Source of the DNA: Bacillus andreraoultii
Lineage (GTDB): Bacteria > Bacillota > Bacilli > Bacillales > Caldibacillaceae
NCBI RefSeq assembly: GCF_001244735.1
Contig: NZ_LN868936.1
Location: forward strand, 227,166-265,284
Length of the DNA stretch: 38,119 nucleotides
Reading direction: 5' to 3'
Position 1 is the first letter of the stretch; the number at the start of each line of letters is the position of its first letter. Positions 17,406 to 26,211 of the stretch are shown in pieces. Position numbers and translations under genes: made by a program. The notes beneath the pieces were generated by a model. It saw nothing but the letters and a program-made list of their open reading frames with translations, was not told the origin of the DNA and made no database searches.

Positions 17406-18416
17406 ATGACGATGTTATTAGATAAATTAGGTCGGCCTATGCACGACTTGCGAATTTCAGTAACAGACCGTTGTAATTTCCGTTGCACCTATTGTATGCC
17501 AAAGGAAATTTTCGGTCGAGACTATGCATTTATGCCAAAAGACCAGTTATTAAGTTTTGAAGAAATTGAGCGGCTCGCAAAAATTTTTGTCAAGCTAGGT
17601 GTCAAAAAAATCCGCTTGACTGGTGGTGAACCATTATTAAGGAAAGACTTACCACACTTAATTGAACGGTTAACAAAAATAGACGGATTAGAAGATATTG
17701 GTTTAACAACTAATGGTGTACTTCTTGAGAAAATGGCAAATGATTTAAAAACAGCTGGTCTAAAGCGAATTAACACAAGTCTAGATGCCCTAGATGAAAA
17801 TTTATGTAAAAAGATCAATGATAGTGGTGTCTCTTCTACCCATATTTTAAAAGGAATACATAAAGCAAAAGATTTGGGTCTTGAGATTAAAGTAAACATG
17901 GTTGTGAAAAAAGGGTTAAATGAACAGGAAATTGTTCCAATGGCTGATTACTTTATGAAACACGAAATTCCGTTGAGATATATCGAATTTATGGATGTTG
18001 GATCGACAAACGGTTGGGATTTTAAAAATGTCATTACGAAGAAAGAAATCTATACTATTTTATCACAACAATACCGTTTAGAACCTATTAATCCTTCTTA
18101 TATCGGCGAAGTAGCTAAGCGTTATCGTTACCAAGGATCGAATGCAGAAGTTGGTTTTATTACATCTGTATCTGAGTCGTTTTGTTCTACTTGTACAAGA
18201 GCAAGACTTGCCGCAGATGGAAAAGTATACACATGCCTTTTTGCAACAAATGGATTTGACCTAAAGGAAATGATTCGAAACGGTGTAAGTGACACAGAAC
18301 TTACTGAAACAATTAAAAAAATTTGGGGAAGTCGTCAAGACAGATATTCAGATGAACGGACAGAGGAAACAGCTAAAAACCGTAAAAAAATCGAAATGTC
18401 TTATATTGGTGGCTAA
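17406..18416 (+). CDS. moaA: GTP 3',8-cyclase MoaA (molybdenum cofactor)
   Basis: Radical SAM enzyme that converts GTP to 3',8-cyclo-GTP, the first step of molybdopterin synthesis. The 336-residue protein has the N-terminal SAM-cluster motif CNFRCTYC, the SAM-binding LTGGEPLLR, a second cluster motif [10 protein letters not shown] with a further Cys at YTCLF, and the conserved C-terminal Gly-Gly (SYIGG). GGAG lies 7 bases upstream of the ATG. It is the first gene of a run that continues to mobB. Confidence 0.96.
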   Translation: MTMLLDKLGRPMHDLRISVTDRCNFRCTYCMPKEIFGRDYAFMPKDQLLSFEEIERLAKIFVKLGVKKIRLTGGEPLLRKDLPHLIERLTKIDGLEDIGLTTNGVLLEKMANDLKTAGLKRINTSLDALDENLCKKINDSGVSSTHILKGIHKAKDLGLEIKVNMVVKKGLNEQEIVPMADYFMKHEIPLRYIEFMDVGSTNGWDFKNVITKKEIYTILSQQYRLEPINPSYIGEVAKRYRYQGSNAEVGFITSVSESFCSTCTRARLAADGKVYTCLFATNGFDLKEMIRNGVSDTELTETIKKIWGSRQDRYSDERTEETAKNRKKIEMSYIGG

Positions 18417-18468
18417 TAAGCAATTCGATTACAATGCGAACAATTTTATATAGAAAGGAACTAGCAGT

Positions 18469-19479
18469 ATGACCGAACGATATTCTCGGCAAATACGATT
18501 TTTGCCAATTGGAGAAGCCGGACAAAAGAAAATTGGAAAAAAGCATATTTTACTAATTGGCTGCGGGGCTTTAGGAACTGCGAATGCTGAAAGTCTCGTT
18601 CGGGCAGGAGTAGGACAACTAACTATTGTAGACCGTGACTATGTTGAAGAAAGCAATTTACAAAGACAAACGCTATTTACCGAAAATGATTACCATGAAC
18701 AACTTCCAAAGGCTATCGCAGCAAAAAATAGATTACAAGAAATTAATTCAACGGTCAACATTCAAACATATGTAATGGATGCAACAAGTGAAAACCTTCC
18801 CCCACTTTTAACGAATGTCGACCTTATCATTGATGCCACTGATAATTTTGATATCCGTTTAACTGTAAATGACCTTTCTCATAAATTTCGTATTCCTTGG
18901 ATAATGGGTTCTTGTGTCGGTAGTACCGGGATGAGCTATACAATAATTCCGGGTGACTCTCCTTGTCTTCAATGTATACTAGACATAACACCATTCATGG
19001 GAGCCACTTGTGACTCAGTCGGAATTATCTCTCCAGCCGTGCAAATGGTTGCCGCTCACCAAACAGCTGAAGCTTTAAAGATTTTAGTAGAAGATCGAAC
19101 TGCATTACGAACAAAACTAGTCACTTTTGATTTATGGAACAATCAGTATCAAATGATTAACATATCCCGTGCAAAAAAGAGCAGTTGTCCAACTTGTGGT
19201 AATGAACCAACATATCCTACATTAGCTTATCAATCACAAACGAAAACAGAGGTTCTTTGTGGGCGGAATACGGTTCAAATTCGGGCACGTTATAAATTTG
19301 AAATGGATACATTGAAGAAACGTCTACAACAGCTCGGTCCAGTAAAAACAAACCCTTATTTACTATCCATTGAATATAAAAATTATCGTATCATATTTTT
19401 CCGTGATGGACGGGCATTAATCCACGGCACAAACTCAATTGAAAAGGCTAAAAGTATTTTTTATCAACTCGTAGGTTAG
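18469..19479 (+). CDS. moeB: ThiF/MoeB-family sulfur-carrier adenylyltransferase
   Basis: Activates the C-terminal glycine of MoaD, or ThiS, by adenylation. The 336-residue protein begins RYSRQIRFLPIGEAGQ, has the nucleotide-binding GCGALGTANAE (about residues 32-42), a DATDNFDIR segment, the Cys in GATCDSVG and the zinc pair CLQC and CPTC. The last 90 residues after the zinc site are an extra domain, beyond the roughly 250-residue minimal MoeB but not a clear rhodanese. Its place between moaA and moeA favours MoeB; the thi operon in this window has no thiF or thiS, so shared use is possible. Confidence 0.88.
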   Translation: MTERYSRQIRFLPIGEAGQKKIGKKHILLIGCGALGTANAESLVRAGVGQLTIVDRDYVEESNLQRQTLFTENDYHEQLPKAIAAKNRLQEINSTVNIQTYVMDATSENLPPLLTNVDLIIDATDNFDIRLTVNDLSHKFRIPWIMGSCVGSTGMSYTIIPGDSPCLQCILDITPFMGATCDSVGIISPAVQMVAAHQTAEALKILVEDRTALRTKLVTFDLWNNQYQMINISRAKKSSCPTCGNEPTYPTLAYQSQTKTEVLCGRNTVQIRARYKFEMDTLKKRLQQLGPVKTNPYLLSIEYKNYRIIFFRDGRALIHGTNSIEKAKSIFYQLVG

Positions 19480-19489
19480 GAGGAGTTAT

Positions 19490-20773
19490 ATGTTAGAGAA
19501 ACGAACACCCATCAAAGTAGAAGAAGCCATTCGACGGATGATGGCATATAAAACAGCTGGACCCATTTACACCATTCCTATTGAAGAAAGTTACGGGCAG
19601 TTTCTAGGTGAAGATTTAATTGCAACGAATGATGTTCCATTTTTCGACCGCTCACCTTATGATGGATTCGCTATAAATGCCGCCGACACAGAAACTGCTT
19701 CATCCGCAAACCCGATTCAACTAGAAGTCGTTGGAGAAATTGGTGCAGGAAGTGTTTATCCAAAAGTGATCGAGCGTGGTGAAGCTGTAAGAATTATGAC
19801 CGGTGCCGCTATTCCTGAAGGGGCAAATGCTGTCGTTATGCTTGAACTCGTACGGGAACGAAACAGAAACGGGAAATCATTTATTCACGTAAAACATAAG
19901 ATGAAGCCAGGCGATAATATTTCTTTTGCTGGTGAAGATACGAAAAAAGGGACGGTTCTTGCAACAAAAGGCTCGTTTATAAATCCCGGCATCGTAGCTT
20001 TATTAGCGACATTTGGCTATAAACAAGTCCCAGTAAGTACAAAGCCGAACGTTGGGATTATCGCAACAGGAAGTGAACTACTTGAAGTTGATGAGCCACT
20101 ACAACCTGGAAAAATCCGAAACAGTAATGCCTTTATGGTCGCCTCACAAGTAGAACGAGCTGGTGGTGAACCAATTTATTTTGGACAATTTAGTGATGAT
20201 TTTGATACATGTTTTAACAAAGTAAAAGATGCATTAAACAAAGTCGACTTCTTAATTACTACAGGGGGCGTGTCTGTCGGTGATTATGACTATTTACCTG
20301 ACATATATAAAAAACTAGGTGCTGAAGTATTATTTAATAAAGTTGGTATGCGACCTGGTAGCGTTACAACGGTCGCTGCTTTAAATGGAAAGCTCTTATT
20401 TGGTTTGTCTGGAAATCCGTCTGCTTGTTATGTTGGTTTTGAATTGTTTACTCGCCCGATTATTCGTGCATTTTTACATAGTGCATCGCCGTTTGTATCA
20501 CAGTCCATTGCTTATTTAGGCAGAGACTTCCCTAAACCAAATCCATTTGACCGGTTTGTTCGAGGTCGCTTATCTTTTGAGCATGGGAAACTAATAGCCT
20601 ATCCAGTTGGTCTTGATAAATCTGGTGTTGTCTCTTCTTTGGCCGAAGCAAATATATTAATCTATTTACCTGGAGGAACGAGAGGGTATACAGAAGGAAT
20701 GGCGATTCGGGTAATGTTATTAGAGAATCAAGATGGTATAAAGGAGTTTAATCATGTCAGAGAAACGATTTGA
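19490..20773 (+). CDS. moeA: Molybdopterin molybdenumtransferase MoeA
   Basis: Inserts molybdate into adenylated molybdopterin. The 427-residue protein has the family landmarks: PFFDRSPYDGFAI near residue 55, MTGAAIPEGANAVV, the MPT-binding region TTGGVSVGDYDY, and GLSGNPSACYVGFELF. AGGAGG precedes the ATG. It begins 10 bp after moeB and overlaps moaE by 20 bp, which shows an operon. Confidence 0.95.
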   Translation: MLEKRTPIKVEEAIRRMMAYKTAGPIYTIPIEESYGQFLGEDLIATNDVPFFDRSPYDGFAINAADTETASSANPIQLEVVGEIGAGSVYPKVIERGEAVRIMTGAAIPEGANAVVMLELVRERNRNGKSFIHVKHKMKPGDNISFAGEDTKKGTVLATKGSFINPGIVALLATFGYKQVPVSTKPNVGIIATGSELLEVDEPLQPGKIRNSNAFMVASQVERAGGEPIYFGQFSDDFDTCFNKVKDALNKVDFLITTGGVSVGDYDYLPDIYKKLGAEVLFNKVGMRPGSVTTVAALNGKLLFGLSGNPSACYVGFELFTRPIIRAFLHSASPFVSQSIAYLGRDFPKPNPFDRFVRGRLSFEHGKLIAYPVGLDKSGVVSSLAEANILIYLPGGTRGYTEGMAIRVMLLENQDGIKEFNHVRETI

Positions 20774-21230
20774 AATTGTAAATGAGCCCATTGTCGTAGA
20801 AGATTTAATGAAAAAAGTAGCATGTCGTAATGCGGGAGCGATTACTACCTTTACTGGCACTGTTCGCGAATGGACAAAAGGAAAACGAACACGATATTTG
20901 GAATACCAAGCTTACGTTCCAATGGCTGAAAAAATGTTACAAACGATTGGCAATGAAGTTCAAACAAACTGGCCAGGTACTCAAATTGCAATTACCCACC
21001 GAATTGGTCGTTTAAATATTTCAGATATTGCTGTTTGTATTGCTGTTTCATCCCCCCATCGAAAAGCCGCCTATGAGGCAAACGAGTATACCATTGAACG
21101 GATTAAACAAATGGTACCAATATGGAAAAAGGAACATTGGGAAAATGGTGAGACATGGATTGGAGATCAGTCCGAGAATATAGCATACCCAACCGGAAAA
21201 CCAAATTTGGATGGTGAGAAAAATGATTAA
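20754..21230 (+). CDS. moaE: Molybdopterin synthase large subunit MoaE
   Basis: Catalytic subunit of molybdopterin synthase, which uses thiocarboxylated MoaD to add sulfur to the precursor. The 158-residue protein shows GAITTFTGTVREW, YLEYQAYVPMAEKM, THRIGRLNISDIAV and the lysine-rich active-site loop VPIWKKEHWENGETW. AAAGGAG lies 7 bases before the ATG inside the end of moeA. It overlaps moaD, in keeping with production of the two synthase subunits together. Confidence 0.95.
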   Translation: MSEKRFEIVNEPIVVEDLMKKVACRNAGAITTFTGTVREWTKGKRTRYLEYQAYVPMAEKMLQTIGNEVQTNWPGTQIAITHRIGRLNISDIAVCIAVSSPHRKAAYEANEYTIERIKQMVPIWKKEHWENGETWIGDQSENIAYPTGKPNLDGEKND

Positions 21231-21456
21231 AATTTTACTTTTTGCCCACTTACAAGATGAAATCGGACAAACTGAACTTACCTTTGATATGTCTGAAATT
21301 AGTGTAAAAGAATTAAAAAATCTGTTAATAGAAACATATCATCCTTCTATGATGGGATCTGTAATGGTTGCAATAAATGAAGAGTACGCAATCGATAGTG
21401 ATAGAATTCGCTCAGGAGATACGGTTGCCCTCATTCCTCCCGTTAGTGGCGGATGA
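21223..21456 (+). CDS. moaD: Molybdopterin synthase sulfur carrier MoaD
   Basis: A 77-residue ubiquitin-like sulfur carrier ending in the required PPVSGG, whose last Gly is adenylated by MoeB and then thiocarboxylated. The ATG at 21223 (MIKILLFAHLQDE) is preferred to the in-frame ATG at 21211, because GGTGAG lies just before it and the resulting N-terminus matches family proteins. It overlaps moaE by 8 bp and is followed 14 bp later by mobB. Confidence 0.93.
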   Translation: MIKILLFAHLQDEIGQTELTFDMSEISVKELKNLLIETYHPSMMGSVMVAINEEYAIDSDRIRSGDTVALIPPVSGG

Positions 21457-21470
21457 TTGGAGTTTGCTAA

Positions 21471-21965
21471 ATGAAAATTATTCAAGTAGTTGGCTATAAA
21501 AACAGTGGAAAGACAACGGTAACGAGTCATTTAATTAGTAAAATAGCGTCCCTTGGTATTCGCGTTGCTTCTATAAAACACCACGGACATGGTGGTGACT
21601 TTGAAGGAATATCACATACTGATAGCGGAAATCATTTCAAATCAGGAGCAATTATAGCTGGAGTTGCCGGGGAAAATTTATTACAACTATGTAATAAGAA
21701 AGATTGGCAACTCGCTCAGCTCATTTCTCTTTATGAATTATTTGATACGGAAGTTTTAATTGTTGAAGGGTTTAAAAGGGAGAACTACCCGAAAATTGTT
21801 TTACTAAAGGAAGAAAGCGATCTTGATTTAATAAAACAATTGACAAATATAAGAGCCGTTATGACTCTGTTTGACATGAAAGGGAGATTACCAATTGCTG
21901 CCCCTCTCTTTACTCGTAATGAATTAGATGATTTATGCCAGTATGTTATCGGTCAAATTTTATAA
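21471..21965 (+). CDS. mobB: Molybdopterin-guanine dinucleotide biosynthesis adaptor MobB
   Basis: GTP-binding accessory protein for MGD cofactor formation. The 164-residue protein opens with the P-loop VGYKNSGKTT and has the family motif SIKHHGHGGDFE, a GVAGENLL segment and VEGFKRENYPKIV. TTGGAG is upstream. It is the last gene of the moaA run; its terminator is interrupted by a small mobile element. Confidence 0.92.
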   Translation: MKIIQVVGYKNSGKTTVTSHLISKIASLGIRVASIKHHGHGGDFEGISHTDSGNHFKSGAIIAGVAGENLLQLCNKKDWQLAQLISLYELFDTEVLIVEGFKRENYPKIVLLKEESDLDLIKQLTNIRAVMTLFDMKGRLPIAAPLFTRNELDDLCQYVIGQIL

Positions 21966-22019
21966 AGAGTGACATACTTGATTCGTTGTAACTTTTAACA
22001 TGAAAGAATTTTTTAAGAA

Positions 22020-22188
22020 CAAAAGACACCTATCCACTAGGAGGCCACTGAAAAAGTCCAAAAGTTTCAGTAAAGTTATTTCTAAACCACAACATATCGT
22101 TGTTTTAACCGATCAATCCAACTTCATATGGTAAGTAAAATTATTTTAAGTTGTTTTTCTGTGGCCTCATCCACTAGGTATCTTTCTG
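22020..22188 (+). terminator. mobB terminator hairpin split by an insertion
   Basis: If the 22041-22168 element and one copy of its flanking 9-bp duplication are removed, the sequence becomes AAAGACACCTA-tccac-TAGGTATCTTT. This is an 11-bp stem with one mismatch followed by CTGTT, about 60 bp after mobB. The insertion lies in the loop and inner stem of this hairpin. Confidence 0.6.
22041..22168. mobile_element. 128-bp MITE-like element with 9-bp target duplication
   Basis: The ends are GAGGCCACTGAAAAA and, read inwards from the right, GAGGCCACAGAAAAA: 15-bp terminal inverted repeats with one mismatch. The element is flanked by identical 9-bp direct repeats ATCCACTAG (22032-22040 and 22169-22177), the mark of transposition. 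It has no coding capacity, so a transposase elsewhere must have moved it. The parent IS family was not identified. No second copy is seen in this window. Confidence 0.82.
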
Positions 22189-22225
22189 TTAAACTATGTG
22201 TTCCAGCGAGCAATTTTCTGCCTAT

Positions 22226-22933
22226 TTAATCAATATTACAAACTTCTATAGGACAGTTTTCACAACGGTTCTTCATTTTCAGATAGTGTAAATCTTTAAT
22301 AAGTATTTTCCCTGAAGAATCCGTAGAAACGATATTCTTTTTGCGTAGTTCACTAAGCATGCGGTTTACGTATTCACGAGTCGCACCACAAAACTTGGCA
22401 AGCTCATGATTTGTAAACACCATATCGATTCGTATTCCATCATCTGTCTTAATGCCATAACTATTAGATAACCGAATTAATGTTGAATAAAAAGCGCCTT
22501 TTTTACCATTAAGAAGTAAATCCCGTAACTTCGATTGGAATTTACGCATATGATTACTTACCCATTTCATCATTTCTATTGATAAAGAGTGATTAACCAT
22601 TAGTTCTTTTTGCAGCGTATCAATATTTATAACAAGCACTTCTCCTGCTTCTATAACTTTAGCATTTAGTAAATATTTCGGTTCATCACAGAAGAGCGTC
22701 AATTCACCTACAATATCATCTGTTTTACACATTCGGAGCATTAACTCTTCCCCTTCAGAAGAGAGCATGCTGATTTGGATTAAGCCTTTTTTCACAAGAT
22801 AAACTTCCTTGGCATCCATACCTTGATGAAATAAATACGTATCTGAATGTGTCGCTCGATTCGTACCAATTTTATCTAGCAATCTTCGTAATTCATCGGA
22901 TAGAAGTTCTTTTTTATAAAGGATATTTTGCAA
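22226..22933 (-). CDS. fnr: Anaerobic regulator Fnr, B. subtilis type
   Basis: Oxygen-sensing Crp/Fnr regulator. The 235-residue protein has a cyclic-nucleotide-like sensor domain, a long dimer helix and a helix-turn-helix, ending in CENCPIEVCNID. Cys224, Cys227 and Cys232 match the C-terminal cluster ligands Cys227/230/235 of B. subtilis Fnr at a constant offset of three, and Asp138 falls where its fourth ligand Asp141 is. The recognition helix REYVNR is CRP-like (R-E-x-x-x-R), which fits the TGTGA-type boxes before narK, narG and moaA. Start is TTG at 22933 after a G-rich site. No clear Fnr box was found before the gene itself. Confidence 0.92.
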   Translation of the reverse strand: MQNILYKKELLSDELRRLLDKIGTNRATHSDTYLFHQGMDAKEVYLVKKGLIQISMLSSEGEELMLRMCKTDDIVGELTLFCDEPKYLLNAKVIEAGEVLVINIDTLQKELMVNHSLSIEMMKWVSNHMRKFQSKLRDLLLNGKKGAFYSTLIRLSNSYGIKTDDGIRIDMVFTNHELAKFCGATREYVNRMLSELRKKNIVSTDSSGKILIKDLHYLKMKNRCENCPIEVCNID

Positions 22934-23051
22934 AAGTTACCCCCCTAACTTTTTGCTCATAATAAATTAATTGTATCACAACTATAAAATTTTGTCGGGA
23001 TGTTAACAATATTGTCATAGTAGAAATTATATAGGAATCGAGGAAATGATT

Positions 23052-23669
23052 ATGGCAAAAATCCAAGGTGTAGTTTTAGCAGGCGGACAATCACGTCGTT
23101 TCGGTTCTCCAAAAGCTTTTGCAAAGAGAGACGGCATCCCTTTTTACCGTTATGCAATAGAAGCAATAAAACCATTTAGTTCTTCTATTGTAATAGTGAC
23201 GAATACCGAATTACATAGGAATTTTAAAGAAGTTGAAAGTAATGCCATAACAATTATAAATGACACAACCGAATATCAAGGCCAAGGTCCTCTCGCCGGT
23301 ATTTATACAGCCATGCATTTTCAAAAGGCTGATTGGTATATGGTTACCCCCATTGATGTTCCATTTATTGAGAGCGTGATTTTTCAACAGCTTGTTCCAT
23401 ATACGAATTCAAATGTCGATGCAATTATCCCTATTGTTGCTGAAAAAAAGCAGCCACTTCTAGCGCTTTATCGATACAGGCTAAAAGAAGATATACAGCA
23501 AATGCTTACGAATGGAAAGCGATCTGTCCATCGGTTACTTGAGAATAAGCGTGTGATGTATATTCCACTGCATTCGGAGCATTCTTTCATTAATATTAAT
23601 CGAAAAAGTGACTACGTAAAGTATGTACATCATCCTATCCAAAATTTCTATCAAGAGGAATTTTTGTGA
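23052..23669 (+). CDS. mobA: Molybdenum cofactor guanylyltransferase MobA
   Basis: Transfers GMP from GTP to molybdenum cofactor to form MGD, needed by NarG. The 205-residue protein begins with the nucleotidyltransferase motif VLAGGQSRRFGSPKAF and has VTPIDVPF with the metal-binding Asp and a YQGQGPLAGIYTAM loop. The ATG at 23052 is chosen over 23046 because GAGGAA then has 6-7 bases of spacing. It diverges from fnr; a 52-codon frame overlaps its 3' end. Confidence 0.92.
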   Translation: MAKIQGVVLAGGQSRRFGSPKAFAKRDGIPFYRYAIEAIKPFSSSIVIVTNTELHRNFKEVESNAITIINDTTEYQGQGPLAGIYTAMHFQKADWYMVTPIDVPFIESVIFQQLVPYTNSNVDAIIPIVAEKKQPLLALYRYRLKEDIQQMLTNGKRSVHRLLENKRVMYIPLHSEHSFININRKSDYVKYVHHPIQNFYQEEFL

Positions 23670-23781
23670 ACGTAACGTTGATCAAAGAGATAATGAAAAT
23701 GTATGTGACGGTAACTGCCGAAATGACAGACATTGTAGCTTAACAATTGTAGAAAATTTAATGAAAGAATTACCAATATAG
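23623..23781 (+). CDS. Small cysteine-rich protein, hypothetical
   Basis: A 52-codon frame that starts at an ATG inside the end of mobA (frame +1) and ends before moaB. Its second half reads FCERN, then VCDGNCRNDRHCSL, a C-x3-C-x5-C group with a fourth Cys upstream, followed by a short helix ending in KELPI. Codon use and the cysteine pattern look protein-like, but the ribosome site is weak and the overlapping N-terminal 15 codons are not convincing. It could be the C-terminal relic of a longer protein or a small metal-binding protein of the molybdenum operon. Family not recognised. Confidence 0.35.
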   Translation: MYIILSKISIKRNFCERNVDQRDNENVCDGNCRNDRHCSLTIVENLMKELPI

Positions 23782-23864
23782 TAGATATTTCACTTTACGA
23801 TTATAGTGAATTTATTGGAAAAATCACATAGTAAATATTTGTACTTACGATTGGAGGAAATCAA

Positions 23865-24398
23865 ATGGGTCACTGTCACCATAAAGGAATGATAAAACCA
23901 GTTACTTGTGCAGTTATTACGGTTAGTGATACTCGGAACAAGAATACGGATAAAAGCGGACAAGCAATTATTGAGCTTTTAAAAAGTGAAAACCACTCTA
24001 TAGCCATATATGAAATTATTCAAGATGATTACGATTTAATCCAGACGAAACTCCATAACGCAATTCATCAAGATCATATAGAGGCGATAATTTTTAATGG
24101 AGGAACAGGAATTTCACAACGAGATGTAACAATCGAGGCTGTTCGACCATTTCTACAAAAGGAATTACCTGGCTTTGGGGAAATTTTTCGCTATTTAAGT
24201 TATAAACACGACATTGGTTCCGCTACTATTTTATCACGCGCGATAGCTGGTGTTGCCAATAATCGTGTCGTTTTCTCTATTCCTGGTTCAACCGGAGCTG
24301 TAAAATTAGCAATGGAGAAATTAATTTTGCCTGAAATCAAACATCTCGTTAAAGAAATTCATAAAGACTTACCAGAACGAGGAAAAGATATTGAATAA
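23865..24398 (+). CDS. moaB: Molybdopterin adenylyltransferase-like MoaB
   Basis: MogA/MoaB-fold protein that adenylates molybdopterin in organisms lacking MogA. The 177-residue protein contains ITVSDTRN, IIFNGGTGISQRDVT and the MPT-binding segment IPGSTGAVKLAMEKLILPEI. It begins MGHCHHKG, an unusual His/Cys-rich start. TTGGAGG is upstream of the ATG. It overlaps modA by 8 bp. Confidence 0.9.
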   Translation: MGHCHHKGMIKPVTCAVITVSDTRNKNTDKSGQAIIELLKSENHSIAIYEIIQDDYDLIQTKLHNAIHQDHIEAIIFNGGTGISQRDVTIEAVRPFLQKELPGFGEIFRYLSYKHDIGSATILSRAIAGVANNRVVFSIPGSTGAVKLAMEKLILPEIKHLVKEIHKDLPERGKDIE

Positions 24399-25167
24399 AA
24401 AAATTTATATAGTCGTTTTGGTAATGATATTTTTAACTGCTTGTAATCGGCCTGAGATAAAGGACAAAGAGGAAAAAGTCGATATTACTGTTTCTGCTGC
24501 AGCAAGTATGACCGATAGTTTACTAGAATTAAAGAAAAATTTCGAGAAAACGAACCCCAACATTCAAGTTAACTATAATTTTGGTGGCAGTGGAACATTA
24601 AGAAAACAAATTGAGCAAGGGGCACCCATTGACTTATTTTTATCAGCCTCAGAAAGCGATTATCAGTTGTTAAATGAAAAAGGTGTTATTACTGAAGGAA
24701 AAGCAATTTTACAAAATCAATTAGTTTTAATTAAGCCTGAAAACGGGGATATTGAATCTTTATCCGATTTAGAAGGACTAGACGGAAAAATAGCAATCGG
24801 TACACCCGACGCCGTCCCAGCTGGAACTTATGCAAAACAAGCCTTAGAAACTGGAGGATTATGGGGAAAATTACATGACCACATTGTATTCACTAAAGAC
24901 GTGCGACAAGTATTAACCTTTGTAAAAGAAGGTAGTGTAGATGCCGGTTTTGTTTATAGGAGTGATATGATTCAAGAAGACAAAATCCAGCTAGTAGAAG
25001 AAATTGATTCCTCCTATCACACACCTATTCGATACTATCTAGGTATTATTGATCATCATCGTGATGAAGAAAAAAAAGAAGCAGTTGGGAGCTTTTTTAG
25101 CTATGTAACAAGCGTACAGAATATGGAACTCTTTATGAAATATGGTTTTAAGGACATACATGATTGA
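24391..25167 (+). CDS. modA: Molybdate-binding lipoprotein ModA
   Basis: Extracellular substrate-binding protein of the molybdate ABC transporter, anchored as a lipoprotein: the signal peptide ends in the lipobox FLTAC (Cys18). The 258-residue protein shows SAAASMTDSLLEL, the oxyanion-binding FNFGGSGTLRKQIEQGAPIDLF region (here YNFGGSG) and IGTPDAVPAGTYAKQAL. It starts at TTG (24391) within moaB, behind GAGGAA. modB follows after 180 bp that contain a 64-bp tandem duplication. Confidence 0.93.
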   Translation: MNKKIYIVVLVMIFLTACNRPEIKDKEEKVDITVSAAASMTDSLLELKKNFEKTNPNIQVNYNFGGSGTLRKQIEQGAPIDLFLSASESDYQLLNEKGVITEGKAILQNQLVLIKPENGDIESLSDLEGLDGKIAIGTPDAVPAGTYAKQALETGGLWGKLHDHIVFTKDVRQVLTFVKEGSVDAGFVYRSDMIQEDKIQLVEEIDSSYHTPIRYYLGIIDHHRDEEKKEAVGSFFSYVTSVQNMELFMKYGFKDIHD

Positions 25168-25284
25168 ATGAACAGGGAAGTTAGTTCCTTGAAAAACTTG
25201 CTGATTCATTCTTTTGAACGTACATGATGGAGTTAACAGGAAAGTTAGTTCCTTGAAAAACTTGTTGATTCATTCTTTTGAGAC
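25157..25284. repeat. 64-bp tandem duplication between modA and modB
   Basis: Two adjacent 64-bp copies start at TACATGAT (25157 and 25221). Both contain AGTTAGTTCCTTGAAAAACTTG and end in TTCATTCTTTTGA (25217 and 25281). The first copy begins inside the last codons of modA, so the duplicated block took the gene's 3' end with it. A few mismatches show it is not brand new. It lengthens the modA-modB spacer. Confidence 0.85.
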
Positions 25285-25347
25285 GAATTCGGTTGACTAC
25301 ATAGAGCATTTTTCTCGGCAGAACCAGACATGGAATAGGTGATTTTT

Positions 25348-26007
25348 ATGGGATTTTCTTGGTACCCGATCCAATTATCTTTTTTCGTTGCAACACTCGC
25401 AACAGTTAGCACGCTCATCACTAGTATATTAGCAGTAAGATGGTTAATTGGAAAAAATTTTAAAGGAAAGCAGATAATCGAGACAGTCATATTTTTACCA
25501 CTTGTCCTCCCTCCAACGGTCATTGGGTTTTTATTAATTATTGTTTTTGGTAAGAACAGTCCGATTGGCACCATCATTGAATGGCTAACTGGGACAACGA
25601 TTATCTTCACCGTACCGGCTGCGGTCATTGCATCATCTGTAATTGCCTTTCCTTTAATGTACCAATCAATTAAGACTGGATTTCTCTCTGTTGATCATGC
25701 AATTATTGACGCTGCTAAGGTCGACGGAGCTTCCAACTGGCAATTACTCTTATGGCAATATATTCCATTGTCCTTTCGAGCAATTCTTTCGGGTATTGTA
25801 CTGAGCTTTACTCGAGCGTTCGGGGAATTTGGAGCTACTTTAATGTTCGCCGGAAATATTCCTGGCCATACACAGACAATTCCAACAGCTATTTTTTTCT
25901 CGATTGAGTCCGGAGATTTGTCGAGTGCTTGGTATTACGTCATTATTAGTATTTTATTTTCATTTGTTTTATTGGGATTTACGAATTTTACAAGAGCGGG
26001 GCGATAA
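25348..26007 (+). CDS. modB: Molybdate ABC transporter permease ModB
   Basis: Membrane permease of the molybdate importer. The 219-residue protein has five to six hydrophobic spans and the ATPase-docking EAA-like loop DAAKVDGASNWQLLLWQYIPLSF, followed by TRAFGEFGATLMFAGNIPG, typical of ModB/CysTW permeases. The ATG at 25348 is preferred over the GTG at 25339, because AGGTG lies 6 bases before it. No modC ATPase gene follows; B. subtilis has a similar modA-modB pair, so an ATPase encoded elsewhere is presumed. Confidence 0.92.
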   Translation: MGFSWYPIQLSFFVATLATVSTLITSILAVRWLIGKNFKGKQIIETVIFLPLVLPPTVIGFLLIIVFGKNSPIGTIIEWLTGTTIIFTVPAAVIASSVIAFPLMYQSIKTGFLSVDHAIIDAAKVDGASNWQLLLWQYIPLSFRAILSGIVLSFTRAFGEFGATLMFAGNIPGHTQTIPTAIFFSIESGDLSSAWYYVIISILFSFVLLGFTNFTRAGR

Positions 26008-26040
26008 GTGGAATGTTCGTTAGTGCCTCAATTATTTTTG

Positions 26041-26079
26041 TTGGTTTGGAGGGAATGAGTCCAACCAGTCATCTTTTTT
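26041..26079 (+). terminator. Probable terminator after modB
   Basis: TGGTTTGGA and TCCAACCA form a stem with one bulge, followed by GTCATC and a run of six T. Confidence 0.45.
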
Positions 26080-26211
26080 ACAGTTTAATCTGATTTTGCA
26101 GTTGTTTCGTCCTTTAGGCCAATTTTATTGGACACATCAACCTAATTTCTTGCTCATATTTAGAGGGGATCTGAATTTTGTACTTGCTTATCTCAGATCA
26201 AAAGTAAATAT

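Noticed and set aside
18469-19479. Thiamine-specific ThiF instead of MoeB
   Set aside because: Its position between moaA and moeA and the absence of thiS or thiG in the window favour MoeB, although the families cannot be cleanly separated by eye.
22934-23045. Fnr box for fnr autoregulation (TGTGATACAATTAATT)
   Set aside because: The second half-site matches only two of five positions, and no -10 lies at the expected distance.
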